The position numbers were made by a program, and so were the translations under genes. DNA of 64,000 nt from AP-15 sp963712825 (GTDB lineage Bacteria > Pseudomonadota > Alphaproteobacteria > ATCC43930 > CGMCC-115725): NCBI GenBank assembly GCA_963712825.1, contig CAVQJP010000024.1, positions 248,001-312,000 on the forward strand, in the 5' to 3' direction. This document shows, in pieces, positions 1 through 8,618 of this stretch. Each line of letters starts with the position of its first letter. Within the stretch, counting starts at the first letter, position 1. The notes beneath the pieces were generated by a model. That model saw only the letters and a program-made list of their open reading frames with translations, did no database searches and was not told where the DNA came from.

Positions 1-207
1 CGGCTCTTTATCCTGCCCGGCTACAATTTCCGCGCGATCGACCTGTTGCTGACGAATTTTCATCTGCCGCGCTCGACCCTGTTGATGCTGGTCGCGGCGT
101 TGGCCGGGCATGACCGGATCATGGCCGCCTATGCCCACGCGATTGCCCAACGCTACCGCTTCTTCTCCTACGGCGACACCTGCCTGATCGAGCGCGGCGC
201 TCGGTGA
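1..207 (+). CDS. queA: QueA, S-adenosylmethionine:tRNA ribosyltransferase-isomerase (3' end)
   Basis: Only the last 68 codons are present; the gene enters from the left edge in frame 1 and stops at TGA 205-207. The residues FILPGYNF, then LLTNFHLPRSTLLMLVAALAG, then YRFFSYGD are the characteristic C-terminal signature of QueA. This enzyme transfers and rearranges the ribosyl group of SAM onto 7-aminomethyl-7-deazaguanine in tRNA, giving epoxyqueuosine at the wobble position of GUN anticodons. Nothing can be said about the N-terminus or promoter. A downstream partner such as tgt is not found immediately after it. Confidence 0.93.
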   Translation, partial: RLFILPGYNFRAIDLLLTNFHLPRSTLLMLVAALAGHDRIMAAYAHAIAQRYRFFSYGDTCLIERGAR

Positions 208-390
208 GGACGCCGTCGCTGCTGCTTCACCGCGAGCGTGAGCGGGCAGGCAGGACAATATTGGCGGGGCGGCGTCGCGGCCAGCCGGCCGTTCGCGACG
301 GTCGCCGCCCTCCCTCCCCAGATGTCCGGTGGCGCCGGGTTTCGTCCGCCCCCATCCTTTTCGACAGCGATGTCGAAAATGAGGAGAAGC

Positions 391-1299
391 ATGGTGGCCG
401 AGAACATGTCCGACGCCTTGATCCAATTTTCTGCTGCGCTGGCCGAGCGCGCCGCGGCGGCGCGGCCGCTCGTCGCCGGCATCCGCCTGCGCGGGCATTC
501 GCTGCGCTCGGGCACCCTGTGGCGCAAGGATGTCGTCGTCGTCTCCGAGCAGGCTTTGCCTAAAGCCGAAGAAGTTGAGGTCGTGCTCGCCGACGGCGGG
601 ACCTTCGCGGCGCGGGTTGCCGGTCGCGACCCCGGCACCAACGTCGCGGTGCTGCGCCTCGACGGCAGCCCGCAACCGGCGTGGTCCGCTGCGGCGGAAC
701 CGCGGCCGGGGGCGCTGGCGCTGGCGCTCGCTGCCGATGGGGCGGGCGGCGGCGCAGTGCGGCTGGGTGCGATCCATTCGGTCGGCCCCGCCTGGCACAG
801 CCGCGCCGGGGGGCGCATCGATCGCCGCATCGGGCTCGATATCGGGCTCGGCAGAGGCGAGGAGGGCGGCCCCGTCGTCGACGCGGCGGGCGGGCTGCTC
901 GGCATCTCGACCTTGGGGCCGCGGCGGCGGGTTTTGGTGATACCGACCGCGACCGTCGAACGCGTGCTTGAACCCCTGCTGACAAAGGGCCGGGTCGCCC
1001 GCGGCTGGCTCGGCGCCGCGGTCCAGCCGGTGCTGGTGCCGGAAGCGCTGCGCGGCGAAGCCGGTCAGGCGCAGGGCTTGATGGTGCTCGGCCTGACCCG
1101 CGACGGGCCGGCGGCGCAGGCCGGCATGTTGATGGGCGACATCCTGGTGGCGCTCGACGGCACCGCCATCGGCGGCATGTCGCGGCTCGCCGAGCTGCTG
1201 GGGCCGGAGGCCGTGGGCCGGGCGGTCGAATTGCGGCTGGTCCGCGCCGGCCAAGTGCAATCGTTGACCGTCACCGTGGGTGAGCGGCCGCCGCGATGA
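391..1299 (+). CDS. HtrA/S1C-like protein with PDZ domain, catalytic triad lost (pseudoprotease)
   Basis: 302 residues from ATG 391, chosen because GAGGAG at 381-386 sits just upstream; the open frame extends back to 238 but those residues look unstructured. Residues about 30-200 follow the trypsin-like fold of HtrA proteases (VVLADGGTFAARVAGRD, GGPVVDAAGGLLGIS) and residues about 215-300 are a PDZ domain. At the three catalytic positions the residues are wrong: the His region reads SEQAL (residues 52-56), the Asp position is Asn84 (GTNVAVL), and the Ser position of GNSGGP is Glu158 (GEEGGP). It should therefore bind peptides but not cut them. No signal peptide is visible, unlike periplasmic HtrA. 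It overlaps the next gene by four bases (ATGA), implying translational coupling to a LuxR-type regulator. Confidence 0.85.
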   Translation: MVAENMSDALIQFSAALAERAAAARPLVAGIRLRGHSLRSGTLWRKDVVVVSEQALPKAEEVEVVLADGGTFAARVAGRDPGTNVAVLRLDGSPQPAWSAAAEPRPGALALALAADGAGGGAVRLGAIHSVGPAWHSRAGGRIDRRIGLDIGLGRGEEGGPVVDAAGGLLGISTLGPRRRVLVIPTATVERVLEPLLTKGRVARGWLGAAVQPVLVPEALRGEAGQAQGLMVLGLTRDGPAAQAGMLMGDILVALDGTAIGGMSRLAELLGPEAVGRAVELRLVRAGQVQSLTVTVGERPPR

Positions 1300-1847
1300 G
1301 CGCGGCCGCGGTTGCGGGCGATGTGCCGCTGCGGCTGCGTGTCGCGGTTGTGGCGGCCGACCCGGCCGCGGCGAGCCGGTTGGCGGATTTGATCGCGCAG
1401 AGCGGGCACGACGCCCTTAACCAAACCGAGAAAGCCGATGCGGTGCTGACCGACGGCTCGGCCGCGCCGGCGCCGGGTCTGCCGATCGTGGCGCTGGGAG
1501 CGGGCGAGGGGGAGTTTGCCGGGCTTCTGCCCGCCGATGCCGGCCCGGCCCAGCTCGACGCCGCGTTGCGCGCGGTCGCCGCCGGGCTTGCGGTGCGACC
1601 GCTCGCGTTGCCGCAGCCCGGCTTCGCGCCCATGCCGGACGAGGCGTTTCCGGCGTTGACGCCGCGCGAGATCGAGGTGCTGGCCGCGCTGGCCGGCGGG
1701 CTCGGTAACAAGGGCGTGGCGCGGCGGCTCGGCATCTCGCCGCACACCGTCAAATTCCACATCGAAGCTCTGTTCCGCAAGCTCGGCGCCGCCACCCGCG
1801 CCGAGGCGGTCGCCAAAGGCCTGCGGCGGCAGATCGTCGAGTTTTGA
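1296..1847 (+). CDS. LuxR/NarL-type response regulator-like transcription factor
   Basis: 183 residues. The C-terminal region, about residues 112-178, is a classic LuxR/GerE helix-turn-helix: LTPREIEVLAALAGG, then NKGVARRLGISPHTVKFHIEALFRKLG. The N-terminal 90 residues resemble a shortened receiver domain: a strand VAVVAAD, and an Asp in AVLTDGS at the usual phosphorylation strand, but the second acidic residue and the conserved Lys are not evident. Phosphorylation is therefore doubtful. The start ATG overlaps the stop of the upstream PDZ pseudoprotease gene, so the two are probably made together and may form a regulatory pair. That pairing is inference; the DNA-binding call is firm. Confidence 0.88.
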   Translation: MSAAAVAGDVPLRLRVAVVAADPAAASRLADLIAQSGHDALNQTEKADAVLTDGSAAPAPGLPIVALGAGEGEFAGLLPADAGPAQLDAALRAVAAGLAVRPLALPQPGFAPMPDEAFPALTPREIEVLAALAGGLGNKGVARRLGISPHTVKFHIEALFRKLGAATRAEAVAKGLRRQIVEF

Positions 1848-1895
1848 CCAATGCGGCCGGTTATTCCGGACCAAATTCGTTTGGCCGACGGCTGC

Positions 1896-2546
1896 TCAAG
1901 ATACGGCTGACGCCAGGACCGCCGCGACCACCGGGGCGAGGTCGAACCGCCCGCGCTTCAGATCATGACCGGCGCCGTCGACCGGGATCAGCCGCGTCGC
2001 CGCCGGGATCAGGAGGAGCGCCGCGCTGATCTCGGCGACTGTGCCGAACGGGTCGGCTGTCCCCTGCACGAACACCGCCGGCACCCGCAGCCGCGGGAAA
2101 TGCTCGGTCCGCAGCCGGTCGGGCTTTCCCGGCGGGTGCAGCGGATAGGAAAACAACAGCAGCCCCGTCGTCAGCGCCGGCTCCTCGGCGGCGAGCATCG
2201 TCGCCTGCCGGCCGCCATAAGACTGCCCGCCAAGAAACACCGGTCCCGCCGCCAGTTCGCGTAATGCCGCGACCGCACTCTTCAGGCCGGCCCGGTCGGC
2301 TGCCGCCGTGGACGGCGAGGGCGGCCCCTTCGGCCGCCGCTGCCGAAACGGCAAATCGCATCGCAGCACGCAGAGCCCGGCCACGGCGAACGACGCCGCC
2401 GCCGTCACCAGCAACGGCGCATTGCAGTTGGCGCCCGCCCCGTGCGTCAGCACCAACCCCCGCCCGTCGCCGCGCTCTGGCCGGTGGAGAAACCCGCGAA
2501 CCCCCGGCTTTTCGAATTCCGCGACGTCGGCGCCGAGGGTCAGCAT
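1896..2546 (-). CDS. Alpha/beta hydrolase, KANL3/Tex30-like small dienelactone-hydrolase type
   Basis: 216 residues, a compact alpha/beta hydrolase without a lid domain. The oxyanion strand and loop read LVLTHGAGANCNAP; the nucleophile elbow is GGQSYGGRQA with the Ser in GQSYGG; the acid is the Asp of GTADPFG and the His is in DGAGHDL. All catalytic residues are present, so it should be active on an ester or similar bond, but the substrate cannot be told. No signal peptide. It stands alone, converging with the upstream LuxR gene. Confidence 0.83.
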   Translation of the reverse strand: MLTLGADVAEFEKPGVRGFLHRPERGDGRGLVLTHGAGANCNAPLLVTAAASFAVAGLCVLRCDLPFRQRRPKGPPSPSTAAADRAGLKSAVAALRELAAGPVFLGGQSYGGRQATMLAAEEPALTTGLLLFSYPLHPPGKPDRLRTEHFPRLRVPAVFVQGTADPFGTVAEISAALLLIPAATRLIPVDGAGHDLKRGRFDLAPVVAAVLASAVS

Positions 2547-2613
2547 CCCCGGTGAGGGGTCCCGGTGGCGCCAATGCCCGTTTTGCGAGGCAGCAGCGCC
2601 ACGCGAGGCTTGC

Positions 2614-3486
2614 TCAATTCGCGGCGGCGAGCTTGTCCTGCGTCTTGGTGTCGAAGTCGCTGGCGTCGTGGCGCTCGTGCAATTGGCTCGACGGCTCGCC
2701 CGCGGTGCGATTGACCATGCGCCCGCGTTTCACCGCCGGCCGCGCATGGATCTGCTCGGTCCAGCGCTGCACGTTCTTGTAATCCTGCACGCTGAGGAAC
2801 TCTGCGGCGCCGTATTGGCCGAACTTCGCCAGCCCGCCATACCAGGGGAAAATCGCCATGTCGGCGATCGTGTATTCCGGCCCGGCGACGTACTCGGTCT
2901 CCGCCAGGCGGCGATCGAGCACATCGAGCAGGCGCTTTGTCTCCATCGCGAACCGGTCGATCGCATATTCGATCTTAACGGGCGCGTAGGCATAGAAATG
3001 CCCGAAGCCGCCGCCGACATAGGGCGTGCTGCCCATCTGCCAAAACAACCACGACAAGCATTCTGCACGCGCCGCGGTTTCGGTCGGCAGGAACGCGCCA
3101 AACTTCTCGGCTAGGTACATCAAGATCGCGGCGGTTTCGAAGACCCGGATCGGCTTTGCGCCGCTGCGGTCCAGGAGCGCTGGGATTTTGGAATTCGGGT
3201 TTATCTTGACAAATCCGCTCCCGAACTGGTCGCCCTCGCCGATCCGGATCAGCCAAGCGTCGTATTCGGCGCCCTTATGGCCGCGGGCCAGCAGTTCCTC
3301 GAGCATGATCGTGACTTTGACGCCGTTCGGCGTGCCTTGCGAATAAAGCTGCAACGGGTGACGGCCGACCGGCAGCTCCTTGTCGTGGGTGGGACCCGCG
3401 ATCGGGCGATTGATGTTGGCGAACCGGCCGCCACTCGGCTTGTTTACCCAGACCTTGGGCGGCGTGTAATCAGACGTATCGGTCAT
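2614..3486 (-). CDS. yghU: YghU-type glutathione S-transferase / disulfide-bond oxidoreductase
   Basis: 290 residues from ATG 3486, with GGGAG just upstream. The N-terminal sequence YTPPKVWVNKPSGGRFANINRP, followed by HPLQLYSQGTPNGVKVTIMLEE, is diagnostic of the YghU (Nu-class) glutathione transferases, which bind two glutathiones and reduce disulfides and peroxides. The thioredoxin-like domain with KINPNSKIPALLD spans roughly residues 60-150, followed by the all-helical domain ending at the AxHARPAVKRG-type motif. Ten further in-frame residues upstream lack a ribosome-binding site. Monocistronic; likely a detoxification enzyme. Confidence 0.92.
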   Translation of the reverse strand: MTDTSDYTPPKVWVNKPSGGRFANINRPIAGPTHDKELPVGRHPLQLYSQGTPNGVKVTIMLEELLARGHKGAEYDAWLIRIGEGDQFGSGFVKINPNSKIPALLDRSGAKPIRVFETAAILMYLAEKFGAFLPTETAARAECLSWLFWQMGSTPYVGGGFGHFYAYAPVKIEYAIDRFAMETKRLLDVLDRRLAETEYVAGPEYTIADMAIFPWYGGLAKFGQYGAAEFLSVQDYKNVQRWTEQIHARPAVKRGRMVNRTAGEPSSQLHERHDASDFDTKTQDKLAAAN

Positions 3487-3702
3487 CCTGAGCTCCCGGC
3501 TTCTTAAGCGGCGCACGCGGAGACAGCGCGCGATCCGGTCATCTTACACGTTGAAAGTGGCTCGCGAACATGGAATCGGGGAAATGCCGCAACGACCGCT
3601 TCCGCGGTGCCGTAACCTCCTTTACGATGGCTGATCGACAGCGCCGGGCCTGGCGCGGAGCCGCGGCAAACAGCGGCCGGCATTTCTGAGGGAGGGTTGA
3701 GG

Positions 3703-4815
3703 ATGGCGGAATACAGGCTGATCTCCGCGGATTCGCATGTCAGCGAGCCGCCCGATCTGTGGAAAGAGCGGGTCGACCGGAAATACCGCGAGCGGGCGCC
3801 GCAGCTGATGGTCAACCCGCCGGGCAAGGAAGGCGCGTATTTCCATTACGAGGGCTATGCGCCGCACCCGATCGGCATCGGCCTCGGCGCCGGCAAGAGC
3901 CCCGAGGAGCTGAAGGAGTTCTTGACCAAGGCGACCTACGCCGATGCCCGGCCCGGCGGCTGGGACCCGGCCGAGCGGCAAAAGGACAATGCGGCCGACG
4001 GGGTCGAGGCCGACGTGCTGTACACGACCCTCGGCTTTCGCATCTTTTGGCTCAAGGACCCGGGGCTGCAGGCCGACTGCTTCCGCGTCTACAACGACTG
4101 GCTCGCCGAATTCGTCAGCTATGACAAAAAGCACATGGCCGGGCTGCCGATGATCTCGTTGTACGAACCGAAGGCCGGCGCGCGCGAGCTCGAACGCTGC
4201 GCCAAGATGGGCCTCAAGGGGGCGATGATCTGGTGCTCGCCGCCCGAGGAGCAACCCTACAGCTCCGAAATCTACGACCCGTTCTGGGCGGCGGCCGAGG
4301 AATTGCGCATGCCCGTCAGCCTGCACGCGATCACCGGCATGGGGATGGAAAGCCAGTTCAATTGGGGCGAGCGCTACATGCGCGCGACGGTGTTGTCGCA
4401 TGAGGTCGAACGGTCGTTCAGCGTCTTGATCTTTTCGGGGGTGCTCGACCGCTTCCCGCAATTGCAGATCGTCTCGGCCGAAAACAATTGCGGCTGGATT
4501 CCGTATTACCTGCAGCGGATGGACCGCGCCTTCGAGCGCCAGCGCATCTCGGCCGGCTTTGCCAACCAGCTGAAGCCGAGCGAATACTTCCAGCGGCAGA
4601 TGTGGTGCACCTATATCGACGACTTTGTCGGGGTCGCCAACCGCAATTTTATCGGCGTCGACCGGATGATGTGGTCGTCGGACTATCCGCACCAGGCGTC
4701 GTCCTGGCCGCATTCGCAGGACGTCGTCGCGCGCGACTTCAAGGACGCCAGCGCCGAAGACCGGTTCAAGATCACCCGCGCCAACGCCGCCCGGCTCTAC
4801 GGCTTCGACGCCTGA
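3703..4815 (+). CDS. Amidohydrolase 2 family protein (metal-dependent TIM-barrel hydrolase/decarboxylase)
   Basis: 370 residues from ATG 3703 with GGAGGG at 3691-3696; a TTG six bases earlier is rejected for its spacing. The opening ISADSHVSEPPDLW and the C-terminal IGVDRMMWSSDYPHQASSWPHS are hallmarks of the amidohydrolase-2 family, which includes ACMSD-type decarboxylases. The conserved His in SLHAITG and Asp in SSDYPH are likely metal or catalytic residues. The first motif is DSHV rather than HxH, as in many members of this clade. The substrate is not predictable; neighbours are unrelated. Confidence 0.87.
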   Translation: MAEYRLISADSHVSEPPDLWKERVDRKYRERAPQLMVNPPGKEGAYFHYEGYAPHPIGIGLGAGKSPEELKEFLTKATYADARPGGWDPAERQKDNAADGVEADVLYTTLGFRIFWLKDPGLQADCFRVYNDWLAEFVSYDKKHMAGLPMISLYEPKAGARELERCAKMGLKGAMIWCSPPEEQPYSSEIYDPFWAAAEELRMPVSLHAITGMGMESQFNWGERYMRATVLSHEVERSFSVLIFSGVLDRFPQLQIVSAENNCGWIPYYLQRMDRAFERQRISAGFANQLKPSEYFQRQMWCTYIDDFVGVANRNFIGVDRMMWSSDYPHQASSWPHSQDVVARDFKDASAEDRFKITRANAARLYGFDA

Positions 4816-4886
4816 GCCCGGACACCCGCGGGGGGGGCGCTGCCGAACCGGCAAATGCCGGTCGCGGCAGCGGCGTGCGATGCCGC

Positions 4887-5696
4887 TCAGCCGCCGGCGG
4901 GCGGGGGCCGAAGCACCGCCCAGCCGGCTGCGGTCAGGTGCTCGATCGCCGGAAAGCGCGCCTTGTAGGCCATTTTCGGGCTGTCGGCGATCCAATACCC
5001 GAGATAGACAAAAGGCTCGCGCTGCCGCCGGCACTCGTCGACGAGCCACAGGATATTCCAGCTGCCGAGGCTGCGCCGGGGCCGGCGGGGGTCGAAAAAG
5101 CTGTAGACCGCCGAAATCCCGTCATCGAGCCGGTCGACCAGCGAGACGGCGACGAGTTCGCCCGCCCCGGCGCGAAATTCGGCGATTTCGGTGCGCACCG
5201 GCGTGTCCTCGACCATGCCGCGATAATCGCGGTAGCTCATCGACGCCATCTCGCTGTCGCCGTGCCGGGCATGCTGATAGGCGAGAAACAGGCGGAACTG
5301 CTCCGGTGTGGCGCGTGCCGGGGTCAGGTCGGCCGCCAAGTCGCGGTTGGTGCTGCGGATGCGCCGGGTCCAGCGCGTGTCGTCAAAATGGTGGACGGCG
5401 ATGCGCACCGGGACGCAGGCGGCGCAGCCGCGGCAGGCGGGCCGATAGGCGAAATGATGGCTGCGGCGAAACCCGGCCCGCGACAAATCGTCATAGGCGA
5501 AGGCGGCGGTGCCGTCGAGCTCGACGATCAGCTTGCGCTCGGCGCGGCCGGGGACATAGGGGCAGGCAACCGGGGAGGTGGCGAAAAATTGCAGCAGCGG
5601 GGCGGCGAGGATGCCGGGGGCTCCGCCGCGGCGGCGCTCGTCGCGCAGCCGGCCGGGAGCCGGTCTGTTGCCGCCATCCGCCGGACCAATGTCCAT
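4887..5696 (-). CDS. bpt: Aspartate/glutamate leucyltransferase (N-end rule)
   Basis: 269 residues; the start ATG 5696 has GGGGAGAGGG directly upstream. The sequence CPYVPGRAERKLIVEL, FRRSHHFAYRPACRGCAACVPVRI, and the C-terminal VYLGYWIADSPKMAYKARF match the bacterial Bpt/Ate family, which moves Leu from Leu-tRNA onto proteins with N-terminal Asp or Glu so that ClpS-ClpAP degrades them. The paired cysteines of CRGCAAC are present. The first 30 residues are less conserved and a shorter start is possible. It sits between an amidohydrolase gene and a small lipoprotein gene, with no operon partner evident. Confidence 0.93.
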   Translation of the reverse strand: MDIGPADGGNRPAPGRLRDERRRGGAPGILAAPLLQFFATSPVACPYVPGRAERKLIVELDGTAAFAYDDLSRAGFRRSHHFAYRPACRGCAACVPVRIAVHHFDDTRWTRRIRSTNRDLAADLTPARATPEQFRLFLAYQHARHGDSEMASMSYRDYRGMVEDTPVRTEIAEFRAGAGELVAVSLVDRLDDGISAVYSFFDPRRPRRSLGSWNILWLVDECRRQREPFVYLGYWIADSPKMAYKARFPAIEHLTAAGWAVLRPPPAGG

Positions 5697-5789
5697 CCCT
5701 CTCCCCTGTCTGCCGCGGTTTCGCCCCAGTGGTGCAGGCCCAAGTATGAACGAGAGCGCGGCAAAGGTGCCAGCCTCATGCGCGCTGCG

Positions 5790-6107
5790 TCACTTCGGCC
5801 CGGCAGTCCAGCGGAAGCCGGTCAATATATCGTTGTCAAAGGTGCACTCTACCGCCAGATGGCGCGCGACCGGCGGCGGCGACGGCAGGTTGGTGCGGTT
5901 GCCTTCGACGTGCGCGAGGATCTTGGTCAGGCTGGCGGCTGCCGCCTCGCGCTTGGTGATGTCGATCTCGGCGCCGGGATAGGCCTCCCGCATCAGAGCC
6001 GCGCAACGTTCGGCCATGCCGCCTTGGGGGATCACATGGCAGGCGGCGAGCGTGAGGCACTGCAGGCCGGCGGCGAGGGCGGCGGCGGCTCGTCCTATTG
6101 GGCGCAT
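5790..6107 (-). CDS. Small putative lipoprotein of unknown function
   Basis: 105 residues from ATG 6107; the longer open frame to 6374 is rejected because a signal sequence begins at this Met. Residues 1-23 form a lipoprotein signal peptide: MRPIGRAAAALAAG, then a hydrophobic core ending in the lipobox LAAC with Cys23. The mature part of about 80 residues has two further Cys (residues 35 and 88), a mixed alpha/beta look, and ends VECTFDNDILTGFRWTAGPK. No family is recognised. It is divergent from the dehydrogenase gene at 6181, with about 70 bases shared between the two starts. Confidence 0.68.
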   Translation of the reverse strand: MRPIGRAAAALAAGLQCLTLAACHVIPQGGMAERCAALMREAYPGAEIDITKREAAAASLTKILAHVEGNRTNLPSPPPVARHLAVECTFDNDILTGFRWTAGPK

Positions 6108-6180
6108 GCAGCGATACTGCGCGGCGCGGCGTTCAAGATCAAACCCGGCAAGATCAAACCCCGCACCAAGGAGACCGGCG

Positions 6181-7164
6181 ATGCGCGCGCAGGTGCTGAC
6201 CACCGCAAAACGGCAGCTGGTTGCGGCGGAGCTGCCGGCGCCGCGGCCGGGCCCGCAGCAGATCCTGATCGCGGTCAAGGCCTGCGCGGTGTGCCGCACC
6301 GACCTGCACGTCGTCGACGGCGAGCTGCCCGACGCGAAGCTGCCGCTCGTCCTCGGGCATGAGATCATCGGCATGGTTGTCGAGACCGGCGCCGAGGTCG
6401 ACCGTTTCGCGCCAGGCGAGCGGGTCGGGGTGCCGTGGCTCGGCTGGACCTGCGGGGTGTGCGAATACTGCCGCAGCGGCCGCGAGAATTTATGCGACCG
6501 CGCCCGCTTTACCGGCTACCAGATCGACGGCGGCTATGCCGAGTTGACCGTCGCCGACCAGCGCTATTGCTTTGCGGTCGACCCGCGCTACGACGATGTC
6601 GAGGCGGCGCCCTTGATGTGCGCCGGGCTGATCGGCTACCGCACTTTGCGCATGGCCGGCGACGCGCCGCTCGTCGGCATCTACGGCTTTGGCGCCGCCG
6701 CTCACATCGTCGCCCAGGTGATCCGCCACCAGGGCCGTCGCCTCTTCGCGTTCACCCGGCCGGGCGACCGCGAGGCGCAGGATTTCGCCCGCCGGCTCGG
6801 CGCCGAATGGGCCGGCGATTCGACGATGACGCCGCCCGAGCCGCTCGACGCCGCGCTGATCTTCGCGCCGGTAGGTGGGCTGGTCCCGGCAGCGCTCGCC
6901 GCGACCAAAAAGGGCGGCACCGTCGTCAGCGGCGGCATCCACATGAGCGACATCCCGTCCTTCCCGTATCGACTGCTGTGGGAGGAGCGCGTGTTGCGCT
7001 CGGTCGCCAACCTGACCCGGCGCGACGCCGAGGAGTTTCTGGCGTTGGCGCCGCGCGCCGGGGTCCGCACCGAGACAACCGCCTATCCGCTCGATCGGGC
7101 GAACGACGCGCTCGCCGATCTCAGACATGGCCGGTTGCACGGCGCCGCCGTGCTGGTGCCGTAA
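6181..7164 (+). CDS. Zinc-dependent alcohol dehydrogenase family protein
   Basis: 327 residues from ATG 6181, with AAGGAG at 6168-6173. A medium-chain zinc dehydrogenase: catalytic zinc site in ACAVCRTDLHV and LGHEIIG, structural zinc cysteines in CGVCEYCRSGRENLC, and a nucleotide-binding loop GIYGFGAAAHIVAQV. This Rossmann loop has GFGAAA rather than the usual GxGxxG, common in the subfamily sometimes annotated as adhA-like, where the protein ends LHGAAVLVP. Substrate unknown; the typical reaction is NAD(P)-dependent alcohol or aldehyde interconversion. Single gene. Confidence 0.9.
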   Translation: MRAQVLTTAKRQLVAAELPAPRPGPQQILIAVKACAVCRTDLHVVDGELPDAKLPLVLGHEIIGMVVETGAEVDRFAPGERVGVPWLGWTCGVCEYCRSGRENLCDRARFTGYQIDGGYAELTVADQRYCFAVDPRYDDVEAAPLMCAGLIGYRTLRMAGDAPLVGIYGFGAAAHIVAQVIRHQGRRLFAFTRPGDREAQDFARRLGAEWAGDSTMTPPEPLDAALIFAPVGGLVPAALAATKKGGTVVSGGIHMSDIPSFPYRLLWEERVLRSVANLTRRDAEEFLALAPRAGVRTETTAYPLDRANDALADLRHGRLHGAAVLVP

Positions 7165-7361
7165 GCGGGAACGGGCGAGCGAGACGCTGCTCTCCGACCA
7201 AGTATGCGCGCAGCGTTGACGATCGCGGTTTCCGGCTCGATCTTGATTGATACCGTAGGATCAAAGGTGACGATCTTGAAAACGCCGCGGCCGACAAGCC
7301 AACTCGACAGCTCCTCACCGTCCCGCGCTGGCGGGTCGGTCGGCAAGAAGCGGGGGCGGTG

Positions 7362-8618
7362 ATGGCCGGCTTTCCGACGGAGGTCGAGGTCGCGGTCATC
7401 GGCGCCGGCGCCGCCGGCATCGGCGCCACCCGCCGCCTGGTCGAAGCCGGGGTGAGTGTCGTCGCGTTGGAGGCGCGCGACCGGGTCGGCGGCCGGGTCA
7501 ACACGATCGCCCCCTCCGGTTTCGCGCTCGACCGGGGTGCGGAATGGCTGCACTCGGCCGATCGCAACCCATTGGCGCCGATCGCCCAGCGGCTCGGCTT
7601 TTCGGTGCATCGCCGGCCGCCCGAATGGACCTCGCGGCTGTCGCGCAGCGGCGAGACGCCTGAGGCCGAAGCCGACTGGCTCGCCGCCCGCGAGGAGCAA
7701 GGCCGGGCGCGCCGGAAAGCGGCGGCGGAGCCGGAAGACCGCCCGCTGGCAAGCACGCTGGTGCCCGGCAGCCGCTGGAACCAATTGCTCGACGCGACCA
7801 GCACCTGGGCCAACGGCGCCGAGCTCGACCGCGTCTCTCTCAAGGACTACGTCCGCTACGACGACAACAGCACCAACCTCAATTGGCGCTTGCGCGAAGG
7901 CTATGGCCGGCTGTTCGAAAAGCTCGCCGAGGGGCTGCCGGTGGCGCTCGAGACCCCGGTGTCAAAGATCGACCATCGCGGCCGGGCGATCCGCATCGAG
8001 ACCGCGCGCGGCACGGTGACGGCGCAGCGGGTCGTCGTCACGGTGCCGACGTCGATCCTCGCTGCCGAGGCGATCCGCTTCGACCCGCCTTTGCCGGACA
8101 AGATCGCCGCCGCGGCAGGGCTGCCGCTCGGGATCGACGACAAGCTGTTCATCGCGCTCGACGGCAGCTCGGGCGAGCTTATTCAGGACGGATTTCTGGT
8201 CGGCTCGACGACGCGGCGCGAAACCATGAGCTACCAGCTGCGGCCGTTTGGCCGGCCGGCGATCTACTGCTTTTTCGGCGGGCGGTTTGCGGCGGCGATG
8301 GAGCGCGAAGGAGCGGCGGCGATCTTCGCCTTTGCCGCCGACGAGCTGGCGAATATCCTCGGCGGCGGCATCCGCCGCAACATCGCACCGCTGGCCGCCA
8401 CCGCCTGGCTGCAGGACCCCTGGTCGCGCGGCTCCTATTCCTATGCCGCGCCCGGCCATGCCGGCGACCGCGCGGTGCTGGCCGCGCCGGTCGGCGACCG
8501 GCTGTTCTTTGCCGGCGAAGCCACCTCGCGCGATTTCTTCTCGACCGCGCACGGCGCCTACATGACCGGTCTCGCTGCCGCCGAGGGGATGTTGCGCTGC
8601 CGCGGCGGCACCGGCTGA
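7362..8618 (+). CDS. FAD-dependent amine oxidase family protein
   Basis: 418 residues; ATG 7362 is preceded by an in-frame GTG that cannot be excluded. Residues about 10-40 form the FAD-binding Rossmann fold with GAGAAGIGATRRL and ALEARDRVGGRVNT, and the C-terminal region has the matching DRLFFAGEATSRDFFSTAHGAYMTGLAAAEGM flavin motif. This is the flavin monoamine/polyamine oxidase superfamily. The substrate residues are not diagnostic, so histamine, polyamine or other amines are all possible. No signal peptide. About 200 bases without features precede it. Confidence 0.88.
   Translation: MAGFPTEVEVAVIGAGAAGIGATRRLVEAGVSVVALEARDRVGGRVNTIAPSGFALDRGAEWLHSADRNPLAPIAQRLGFSVHRRPPEWTSRLSRSGETPEAEADWLAAREEQGRARRKAAAEPEDRPLASTLVPGSRWNQLLDATSTWANGAELDRVSLKDYVRYDDNSTNLNWRLREGYGRLFEKLAEGLPVALETPVSKIDHRGRAIRIETARGTVTAQRVVVTVPTSILAAEAIRFDPPLPDKIAAAAGLPLGIDDKLFIALDGSSGELIQDGFLVGSTTRRETMSYQLRPFGRPAIYCFFGGRFAAAMEREGAAAIFAFAADELANILGGGIRRNIAPLAATAWLQDPWSRGSYSYAAPGHAGDRAVLAAPVGDRLFFAGEATSRDFFSTAHGAYMTGLAAAEGMLRCRGGTG

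Noticed and set aside
3622..5049. A 475-residue minus-strand frame opposite the amidohydrolase gene
   Set aside because: The plus strand encodes a complete amidohydrolase with a good ribosome-binding site; the antisense product has no family features.
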